Positions 12,135-18,226 of a stretch of 18,226 nt of DNA are shown one piece after another. How positions within the stretch are numbered: the stretch's first letter is position 1; the number at the start of each line of letters is the position of its first letter. Both the position numbers and the translations under genes were made by a program. This DNA comes from Planctomycetaceae bacterium (GTDB lineage: Bacteria > Planctomycetota > Phycisphaerae > SM23-33). The notes under the pieces were generated by a model. The model did not search any database, was not told where the DNA came from, and saw nothing but the letters and a program-made list of their open reading frames with translations. The stretch covers positions 1 to 18,226 of the forward strand of contig JAJFVE010000051.1 in assembly GCA_021371965.1 (NCBI GenBank), written 5' to 3'.

Positions 12135-13370
12135 CTATCTCCCGCCCTCTTCCGCAACGGCAGAGTGGTAGTCGCGAATCAAGTCGCGATACCGTTCGGA
12201 AATGACCTTGCGCATCATGGCGTCGAGTTCCTCGCGTTTTCGCGGCGGCAGTTGCGACCAGTCGCCCGATTCGCTGGTATTGCGGACTGCCGGCAGTTGC
12301 CCCGGGCGATTCACCGCGCCGGGCACGAGCATGCTCTTCTGGGCCGGCGACGAGGGTTGACCGCCCGGCTGCTGCCCCGCTGCCGACTGTGACCCCTTCT
12401 GCTGGCCCTGCTTGTCTTTCTCCTTGGGCTGTTTGCCCGAGGAAGAAGAGGATGAGGAAGAATCTTGGTCGGACTGCTCCTGAGCGGTCTTGATCAGATC
12501 GTCCAGGATCGCCACGATCAGGCTTTCCGCCTGGCGCGTCTTGGGCCCGGTGTCGGCCGCCGCCAACCGCGTTCGCACGCTGCCCATCTTCGTCGCCACG
12601 GCGTTCATCGGATCCTTGTACAGCTCGGTGTATTCCTTGATCTTGTCGGCGATGAGCTTGAGCTGATCCTCGCCCAGCGTCAGCGGGTAGTTGTTCAGGC
12701 AGTAAACGTACATCTCCGTCGCATAGCGGAAGCGGTTGCCTCGCTCGTAGCATTGCGCCGCGGCCATCCCCGCCCCGGCCGCAAAGCCGATCCGGTCGGG
12801 CATGTTCATCAGGATCGCGCGATAGAAGTCGATCGCGTCTTCCACCTGGGCCGACTTCTCCATCGCCTGGGCGGCCAGCCAGTGGGTCGCCGCACTGAGA
12901 TACGTCGTGCGATTCACGTCGGCGAGGGTCTTGGCGGCCTCGGCGGCCTCCTTGAACTTTCCGGCGGCAAAGAGGCTGTGCGCTTTTCGGAACGGGGCGT
13001 CCACCAGCGCAAAGGCGCGGCAGATGCGGTCGATGTTGTCCTGCTGCGTGTTGGCGGGCTTGTCCTCCAGCAGGGCCTTGGCGGCCTTGATGTCCTTGGG
13101 CTCGTACAGCAACCCTTGCGTGATCTCGCCCGCCACCTGCCGCCGCTCCTCGATCAGGCGGCTGGTAACCGCCTCGGCGATGAACTGCTTGAGCTGCTCG
13201 GGCGTCATGGACTCGAGCAGGGCGTCGACGTCCGCGGGCGAGGAATCCGCCGGGCGCGTCGCCGGCGCGGGGGCATCGCCATCCTGCGCGACCGCCGCGG
13301 CGGGCGCGACGACAAGCGATATGGCGGCAAAACCGGCAGCGAGAACAGCGATTCGTCGATGGTTCATCAT
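12135..13370 (-). CDS. Secreted helical-repeat protein of the envelope operon
   Basis: A 411-residue protein. A classic signal peptide (MMNHRRIAVLAAGFAAISLV) with a likely cut after AVA at residue 28 places it outside the inner membrane. Residues about 50-260 are helical with TPR-like spacing (FRKAHSLFAAGKFKEAAEAA; AIDFYRAILMNMPDRIGFAA). A low-complexity linker follows with about eight serines and a K/Q/G-rich stretch. It ends with DWSQLPPRKREELDAMMRKV and SERYRDLIRDYHSAVAE, a terminal motif I recognise from planctomycete proteins encoded beside DUF4175-like genes. The start overlaps the upstream stop as ATGA, and the next gene follows after eight bases. A scaffold or assembly role is inferred only. 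Confidence 0.78.
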   Translation of the reverse strand: MMNHRRIAVLAAGFAAISLVVAPAAAVAQDGDAPAPATRPADSSPADVDALLESMTPEQLKQFIAEAVTSRLIEERRQVAGEITQGLLYEPKDIKAAKALLEDKPANTQQDNIDRICRAFALVDAPFRKAHSLFAAGKFKEAAEAAKTLADVNRTTYLSAATHWLAAQAMEKSAQVEDAIDFYRAILMNMPDRIGFAAGAGMAAAQCYERGNRFRYATEMYVYCLNNYPLTLGEDQLKLIADKIKEYTELYKDPMNAVATKMGSVRTRLAAADTGPKTRQAESLIVAILDDLIKTAQEQSDQDSSSSSSSSGKQPKEKDKQGQQKGSQSAAGQQPGGQPSSPAQKSMLVPGAVNRPGQLPAVRNTSESGDWSQLPPRKREELDAMMRKVISERYRDLIRDYHSAVAEEGGR

Positions 13371-15610
13371 TGAGCCCTCCCGTCTGCAGAGGCCTTCTTG
13401 AACTTCTCCGTCAGATCTTTCGCCATGCTCTCGACCTTCTTCTGGCGTCCGGCCAGTTCGGCATGTTCCGCCGCGACAGGTTCGCTGATGGGCGAGCCGG
13501 GGCGTTTCATGCCATCGAGCACCAGGGTTCGGCTATTGATCTGGAGTTGGAGCGTCTTGAGCATTTTCAACTCCGCCACCGGCGGCACGAGCGGTTTCTT
13601 GCCGCCCCCCCCACCGCCCCCGCCACCGCCGCCGCCGTCGGCACTCTGCTTCTTGCGGCGGGCCTGCTCGTTCTGCAGCGCGGCGATCATCGCGGCCAGG
13701 TTGTTCTCGATCTCCGCTTGAATGCCCTGCGTCAGTGGCCCGGCATCCTTGGCCGCCAGACGCTTCTGCACGTCGCCCAGGTCGTTCTTCACCTCGCCCA
13801 ACACGGAGGGGAAGACTGCCGTCGAGGCCTCGCGCTTCAACATGGCCACGATCTTGCCCGTCTCGTCGGCCAGCGTGCCCTCGCCCTTGGACATCTCGGC
13901 GAGCTTGAGCTCTTCCGGCCGCGCCGGCGGGCCCGCCGCGGTCTTGGCCGCAACGGCCTTGGTGTCTCGCGAAATCGCCTTCTGGCCTTCGAGGATCTTG
14001 GCCAGCAGCGTTTCAATCTTCACGAGCTGCTCGGCCTGGGCCAGTTCCTTTTCGTCCTGGATGGCCTTGTCCAGTTCGGCAGCGGCCTTCTCCAGGTCCT
14101 CGATGGCCTGCTTCTGCGAACTGTTGGCGCTGGAACTGTCCTTCTGCCCCAACTGCTGGGAGGCTTTGGACATCGACTGCGAGGCTTTGCCCACCGACGC
14201 CTGCCCCGGCGCCGACCCGCTGGGCGAGTTCTTCATCGCCTCTGCCGTCTTGCTGGTCTTTTCACCCAGCGATTGCTGGTCCTTGGCCTGATCCTGCGTC
14301 GGGCGGGCCGCCTTCTCCAGAATCCGCCGCGACAGTTCGGCGACCTTATACTGCTTGTCCTGGAGTTCCTTCAGGGCGTTCTTCTGATGTTCGGTGGCGC
14401 CCTTGGGGTCCTGATTTTCCAGCTTGCCGGCGGCCTTATCCATCTCGCCGGCGGCCCGCTTGAGGTCGGCATCCTTGGCGCTGAGGTCGGCCTGGGCGGC
14501 TGCCTTTTCGACGGCCTTGGCGAGATCGCCGGCCGCGGCCGCCAGCTTGGACTGCTTGGCCGCCAGGTCGCCGCTGGGCGTGCCTTGGCTCATCTTCTTC
14601 ATGGCCCCGGCCAGAGCGTCGCGCGCGGCTTCGAGGTCGATCATCGCCTGCTTCTGCCGCTTGGCGGTTTCGTCAGCGTCCGATTCCTTGAGAGTGCCGG
14701 CGGCCTTATCCATCTCGCCGGCCGCCTGCGCCGCGTGTTTGGAGGCTTTGGAAAGAGCGTCCGGCGCGGCGCCGGCTTTGGACAGCGCCTTGGCAAGCCC
14801 TGCGTCCTTTCCTGCCTTTTCCAGGGCCGCGGCGGCATCGGCGGCCTGCTTGGAGAGTTTCTTCTGCGGCTCGCCCGCCAGGGGCAGCTTGTCGACGGCC
14901 GACGCCTTGACGGCCTCGGTGATCTTGTTCTGCTCGGCAATGAGTTTTTCGATCTGGTCGTGGAGCTTGCCGATCTCGGCGGCAGCCGGGTCGACCGGCG
15001 GGGCTTTCTGCGTTTCCTTGAGCAGGTCCTCCTGCGCCTTGACCAGGGCCTTCATGGCCTCCTGCATGGCACTGACGCTCTTGCTCACAGCGTCGGCGTT
15101 GGCATTCATGCGCGATTCGGTCTCGAGCTTCTTCTGCTTGTCGAGTGCGTCCTTGATCTGCTCGAGCATCTTCTCCCAGGCCCGGGCGCGGTCGAGGCGG
15201 TCCTGCGGATCCATCGTCCCATACTGGATGATCTTCCACAGTTCCGTCAGTTCCAGAATGACGCCCTGCTTGGTGTTGGCCGCCGCCCCGGCCAGGCCCT
15301 TCGAGAGCAACTCGGCCACTTTGTCCATGTCTTCGGCGATGAAGGCTTTTCGCGAGCGATCGACGGCCTCGAGGAGAATCTTCGCCGTCTGTGGTTCCGT
15401 CGGCTGGACGCGAGTGGCGACTTCCTGCATGCGGTCGATCAGGTGCGTGAACTGCCGCTTGAGCAGCTTCTCGCGCGCGGCCAGCTCCGTGCTGGTCTTG
15501 CCCTTGGCGCCGGCGTCGGGGGCAGCTTTGTCCTGCGCGGCGGCGATCAGCGTGAATACTCCCAGCACCGCCGCCGTCAGAAGCGCTCGAACTGTACGCG
15601 ATGTTCTCAT
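13367..15610 (-). CDS. Large secreted coiled-coil protein with internal repeats
   Basis: A 747-residue protein with a signal peptide (MRTSRTVRALLTAAVLGVFT, cut near AAAQ). Almost all the rest is Ala/Lys/Glu-rich helix, predicted coiled coil. At least three copies of a module of about 35 residues recur, each with an Ala-rich helix, a short D/S-rich turn and KQA or KNA followed by a second helix (AAGEMDKAAGTLKESD; AAGEMDKAAGKLENQD; ASQQLGQKDSSSANSS). A run of twelve glycines (13601-13636) separates the body from a 75-residue helical end. The start at 15610 was chosen because the frame further upstream reads through palindromic repeats. It overlaps the next gene by four bases. A structural envelope role is likely but unproven; homologous repeats occur in DUF4175-type proteins. 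Confidence 0.78.
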   Translation of the reverse strand: MRTSRTVRALLTAAVLGVFTLIAAAQDKAAPDAGAKGKTSTELAAREKLLKRQFTHLIDRMQEVATRVQPTEPQTAKILLEAVDRSRKAFIAEDMDKVAELLSKGLAGAAANTKQGVILELTELWKIIQYGTMDPQDRLDRARAWEKMLEQIKDALDKQKKLETESRMNANADAVSKSVSAMQEAMKALVKAQEDLLKETQKAPPVDPAAAEIGKLHDQIEKLIAEQNKITEAVKASAVDKLPLAGEPQKKLSKQAADAAAALEKAGKDAGLAKALSKAGAAPDALSKASKHAAQAAGEMDKAAGTLKESDADETAKRQKQAMIDLEAARDALAGAMKKMSQGTPSGDLAAKQSKLAAAAGDLAKAVEKAAAQADLSAKDADLKRAAGEMDKAAGKLENQDPKGATEHQKNALKELQDKQYKVAELSRRILEKAARPTQDQAKDQQSLGEKTSKTAEAMKNSPSGSAPGQASVGKASQSMSKASQQLGQKDSSSANSSQKQAIEDLEKAAAELDKAIQDEKELAQAEQLVKIETLLAKILEGQKAISRDTKAVAAKTAAGPPARPEELKLAEMSKGEGTLADETGKIVAMLKREASTAVFPSVLGEVKNDLGDVQKRLAAKDAGPLTQGIQAEIENNLAAMIAALQNEQARRKKQSADGGGGGGGGGGGGKKPLVPPVAELKMLKTLQLQINSRTLVLDGMKRPGSPISEPVAAEHAELAGRQKKVESMAKDLTEKFKKASADGRAQ
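13601..13636 (-). repeat. Poly-glycine tract (twelve GGN codons)
   Basis: Twelve consecutive glycine codons (GGC, GGG and GGT mixed) inside the coiled-coil gene form a flexible hinge. The mixed codons suggest selection for glycine rather than simple replication slippage. Confidence 0.85.
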
Positions 15611-15629
15611 GGTCAGACCTCGTTTCGCC

Positions 15630-15767
15630 GTAGCACGGGCGCCCCGCCTGTGCTCCCGTGTGGCACGGGCGTCTCGCCCGTGCTCTTCCGGCGGGCGAGA
15701 CGCCCGCCGGATACATGGGCGAGACGCCCATGCCACACAACCAACCACGGGCAAGATGCCCTTGCTA
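15630..15767. repeat. Palindromic repeat mosaic (ACGGGCGTCCCGCCC type), copy 2
   Basis: Modules in the same order and orientation as at 4077-4203: GCACGGGCGCCCCGCCTGTGC, GCACGGGCGTCTCGCCCGTGC, GGCGGGCGAGACGCCCGCC and GGGCGAGACGCCC, then an extra CACGGGCAAGATGCCCTTG hairpin that reaches the stop codon of the DUF4175-like gene at 15765. It forms the only large gap in the envelope operon and could terminate, stabilise or stagger transcripts between the two genes. Confidence 0.85.
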
Positions 15768-17987
15768 CTCGCGTTTGGCGGGTTGCGTGGTCGGGTCGAA
15801 GATCGGCTCGGCCTCGCTTTCGCCTTCGCGGTTTATCAGTTTGAGCAACTTCTTGGACTCTTCTATGATGATACCCACTTCATTGGCCAGTTCCTGCCGC
15901 GTGGCCTCTTTCTCCATCGCCTCGGCGATGGTCTCCATCTCGCGGCGGATGGCGTCCTGCACGGCCGCCAGTTCGGTCACCTTCGCCCGCAGGCCCGACG
16001 GCGGCGGCGAGGTGGAAACCTGGGTAAGCGCCGCCGATGTCTCGCGCAGGCGGACGACTACTTTCCGCAGCGGGGCCACAATCGCCTCGCCGATGCGTTT
16101 CTGGTCGGCCTCGCCGGCCAGGCGGTTGCACGCCAACTCCTCGAGGATAGCCGCGAATCCTTCGGCCGTCCGGGCACAATCGCCGCTCACGCTGGTCTCG
16201 ATGCCGGCGGCGCTGGCCAGCCGCTGAGCCCCCAGGGCCGGCAGCGTCTCATCCGCCAGGGCGGTGGCGACCGTCAGCGTCTTGGCCTGCGCGTCGCTCT
16301 GAAGGCCGATGGCCTGCAGGAACTCCAGCCGCAGCGCCTTCTGCCGCCCCACCAGTTCGGCCTTGAGAACCTCAGGTCGCACGATGCGCAGCTCAAAGGG
16401 CGCGCTGCGCCCGATCCCGGGCCCGCCCATCGATGCCGGCAGCGTGTCTTGCGCCTCGACGTGCAGGGTGATCGTATCATCGGCGGCCAGCTTGAACGAG
16501 CGCAGGTCGACGACGTGCTGCACGCGGCGGCTGCGCTCGCCGACCACCAGCTCGGCCACGTCTTGAGCGGGCAAGGGCTCTTTGCGCTTGGCGACGCTCG
16601 TCAGCGCCTGAAGCTTCGACAGACCGTGGTCGTCCCGTGCGTTGATCGCCAGGGGAATCATGGCCTCAGCCGTGACGGCCGGACCCACCACCAGCTTGCG
16701 GGCCTCGACCACCGGGGCGGTGTCGGGACGCACTTCCACCACGTAGGTTCCGCCGCGGCGGTTGACGTAGCCGGCGGTGTCTTTCAACGCCAGTTGCAGC
16801 GTCAGCACGACGGGGCGATTCTCCTGAGGGAGCGTGAAATGCCCGCTGACGCCGCGCGGCGCCTGCGGGCCGCCCGATGCCGCGGGGACCTTCGAGATCA
16901 CCATGTCGCTGACGCGCCGAGCCCCTGGCCCTTCCAGAATGATCTGGGCGCTCTGGAGATCCTTGGTGGCCATTGCGGCCACCTGCACCGTAGCGCCGAT
17001 GGGCACGCTCAGCGAGGCGGCCGCTCCCGAAACGTCGCTCGCCGCGGCCTTGGCGTACGCCGGCGGCGTGATGGTAAACGTCAGCGACCGGATGGCCGGC
17101 GGGTCGACCAGGCGGATGACATGCTTGCGGCGCTGGTCGCGCCGGTCGTCGCCGCCGGTGACGTAGAACGCGAACTCCTCGGTAACCGATCGGAACGTCT
17201 GCACGAACCGGCGCCGGTCCTCAGGATTAGGATCGATCCTGGCCTCGGTGTCGCCCACCGAGGGATACTTGGCGTACACCATCACGCTCGAGGGACTCTC
17301 GCTGTCGAGGTCGGCTGTCACGTTGATGGCGAGATCCTCGCCGCGGACCACCAGCACCTCGTCGCCCAAGGGCTTCATGGTTTCATCGCGCACGGTCAGG
17401 TAGGTCCGCTGAGGCCAATCGACGTCGGCCAGCAGCACGTTGCGCTGGAACCAGCGGGACAGCGCGTCGCCGTTCCAGAAGGCAAACCCCAGCAGCAGCG
17501 CCGCCGCGGCGGCCGCCGCCGTGCCGACGCGCCGGAGATTCGCCCGCTCGACCACCGGGGCGAAGTCGATCCGCGCGGCCATCGCGTGGGCCTGCGCGGC
17601 CACCACCTGCACCATCTCGGCGCTGGCCCCGGGAGCCACTCCGGATGCTGCAAACTGGACGGCACTGATCAACCGGTCGCCCAATTGCGCGTGGCTTCGC
17701 TCGATCAGCAGCGCGAGGTCTTCGGTGCTCATAGGCACCCGCAGCGGCGCCACCAGCCGCCGCCAGCCCACCACGCCCACGCCCGCCAGCGCCATCAGCA
17801 TGAAGACCGCACGCAGCGGCCGCTCCGGCGGACGCAGCAGGAAGTCCACGCCCATCGTGACGAACACCGCCGCCACGGCCGCCAGCACCAGCCAGGCCAG
17901 GCCTTCGGCCGCCAGCCGCCCGCGAAGCATTCGCCGCAGCGAACTGAACTTCTTGAGCAGATCGTTCTGTATCAACGGATGTGGCAT
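15765..17987 (-). CDS. DUF4175-like large membrane protein
   Basis: A 740-residue protein. Two N-terminal membrane helices (about 30-51 and 60-77, GLAWLVLAAVAAVFVTMG and AVFMLMALAGVGVVGW), a cytoplasmic-like loop with LALLIERSHAQLGDRLISA, and a third helix (about 153-171) precede a large external part. That part has beta-rich, Ig-like blocks (YLTVRDETMKPLGDEVLVVR; VNVTADL-like strands; ITPPAYA) and a helical end with LAAVQDAIRREMETIAEAME. The pattern of three helices, RSHAQLGDRLISAV, and TPPAYxK is typical of DUF4175-type proteins found in planctomycete operons with coiled-coil and repeat proteins. The start MPHPLIQND at 17987 lies seven bases after the upstream stop; the longer frame is rejected. 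The function is unknown; envelope assembly or sensing is inferred. Confidence 0.8.
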   Translation of the reverse strand: MPHPLIQNDLLKKFSSLRRMLRGRLAAEGLAWLVLAAVAAVFVTMGVDFLLRPPERPLRAVFMLMALAGVGVVGWRRLVAPLRVPMSTEDLALLIERSHAQLGDRLISAVQFAASGVAPGASAEMVQVVAAQAHAMAARIDFAPVVERANLRRVGTAAAAAAALLLGFAFWNGDALSRWFQRNVLLADVDWPQRTYLTVRDETMKPLGDEVLVVRGEDLAINVTADLDSESPSSVMVYAKYPSVGDTEARIDPNPEDRRRFVQTFRSVTEEFAFYVTGGDDRRDQRRKHVIRLVDPPAIRSLTFTITPPAYAKAAASDVSGAAASLSVPIGATVQVAAMATKDLQSAQIILEGPGARRVSDMVISKVPAASGGPQAPRGVSGHFTLPQENRPVVLTLQLALKDTAGYVNRRGGTYVVEVRPDTAPVVEARKLVVGPAVTAEAMIPLAINARDDHGLSKLQALTSVAKRKEPLPAQDVAELVVGERSRRVQHVVDLRSFKLAADDTITLHVEAQDTLPASMGGPGIGRSAPFELRIVRPEVLKAELVGRQKALRLEFLQAIGLQSDAQAKTLTVATALADETLPALGAQRLASAAGIETSVSGDCARTAEGFAAILEELACNRLAGEADQKRIGEAIVAPLRKVVVRLRETSAALTQVSTSPPPSGLRAKVTELAAVQDAIRREMETIAEAMEKEATRQELANEVGIIIEESKKLLKLINREGESEAEPIFDPTTQPAKRE

Positions 17988-17994
17988 CAGTTGG

Positions 17995-18226
17995 TTAGAC
18001 GACCTCCAGGTGGTCGCGATCCGGGAATTTTGGAAACGCCGCGGCCGGCAGCGTCTGGTACCAATACGCCGTCGAGCAGATGTCATGCATTCCGGGATAG
18101 AACCGCCCCTCGCTGCGCCAGCCCAGCGACTGGATCGTGATGCGCAGGTCCTTCTCGAACCGCACCGGGTCCATCACGTGCCAGCGGTACATCGCGTGGC
18201 GATGCTGCGAAAGATACGTCCCGTTG
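17995..18226 (-). CDS. DUF2961/GH172-type protein, C-terminal end only
   Basis: The last 77 codons of a gene entering from the right edge. The visible sequence includes YLSQHRHAMYRWHVMDPVRF, then FEKDLRITIQSLGW, DICSTAYWYQTLP and FPKFPDRDHLEVV. The order R-W-H-x-x-D-P-x-x-F-x-x-x-L-x-x-x-I followed by S-T-A-Y-W-Y-Q and a short FP ending is characteristic of DUF2961 (GH172) glycoside hydrolases, which act on furanosides such as difructose anhydride and arabinan. The catalytic residues lie outside the window, so activity cannot be judged. The TAA stop is seven bases before the start of the DUF4175-like gene, implying one operon. Confidence 0.72.
   Translation of the reverse strand, partial: NGTYLSQHRHAMYRWHVMDPVRFEKDLRITIQSLGWRSEGRFYPGMHDICSTAYWYQTLPAAAFPKFPDRDHLEVV

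Noticed and set aside
12127..12753. Upstream extension of the NPCBM frame
   Set aside because: It overlaps the helical-repeat gene in another frame; MYWVTIII at 12126 lies eight bases after that gene's stop and opens a signal-like helix.
15611..15754. N-terminal extension of the coiled-coil frame
   Set aside because: It reads through the repeat cluster at 15630-15767, whereas MRTSRTV at 15610 opens a proper signal peptide.
13370..15844. Plus-strand open frame of 824 codons antisense to the coiled-coil gene
   Set aside because: High-GC antisense shadow: Leu/Arg/Gly-rich with no domain, and it mirrors a minus-strand gene with signal peptide and operon spacing.
14424..18140. Plus-strand open frame of 1238 codons
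   Set aside because: An antisense shadow of two minus-strand genes that also crosses a repeat cluster; composition is Ala/Ser/Arg/His-rich without structure.

Overview
The window looks like a chromosomal segment of a GC-rich planctomycete, probably a Phycisphaerae-like lineage, carrying the edge of a prophage. The evidence is indirect: high GC with long antisense shadow ORFs, many short palindromic intergenic repeats (ACGGGCGTCCCGCCC, GGCCGCTTCAGCGGCC and GCCGGAGGCGTGAGCCTCCGG types), and an envelope operon (large DUF4175-like membrane protein, coiled-coil protein, repeat protein, NPCBM protein) of a kind typical of planctomycetes. No rRNA or other taxonomic marker is present.

Region 1, about 1-6900, is phage-like. 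On the minus strand, reading right to left from a divergent control region at 5908-6070, lie a protein of unknown function, a zinc-ribbon protein, a second zinc-finger protein, a ParB-like protein and an ABC-ATPase fused to a GNAT acyltransferase, all tightly packed or overlapping. A 440-base gene-free gap follows, then a large terminase and the start of a portal protein that runs off the window. On the plus strand, facing away, is a CI/LexA-type XRE-S24 repressor whose predicted transcript is nearly leaderless, like lambda cI. The gap at 2400-2840 holds a candidate small RNA (promoter, two hairpins with C-rich loops, terminator) and a 201-base near-palindrome. Host-type palindromic repeats sit in three of the gaps of this phage block, which suggests a long-resident or decaying prophage. 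No integrase, small terminase or att duplication is visible.

Region 2, about 6900-8850, is a junction: a six-helix membrane protein built of three repeats, tRNA-Asp(GUC) with a strong promoter, a small conserved-looking protein, a GGAT microsatellite and a 270-base nested palindrome.

Region 3, about 8850-10900, holds folE (GTP cyclohydrolase I) and queG (epoxyqueuosine reductase), the first and last enzymes of queuosine synthesis, behind a small zinc-ribbon gene. tRNA-Asp(GUC), a substrate of that modification, is about 1 kb away.

Region 4, about 10939-18226, is an envelope operon on the minus strand: the end of a DUF2961/GH172-type gene, a DUF4175-like membrane protein, a palindromic repeat cluster, a secreted coiled-coil protein, a secreted helical-repeat protein and an NPCBM-domain protein, mostly separated by less than 10 bases or overlapping by ATGA. 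Every protein-coding gene except the repressor is on the minus strand.
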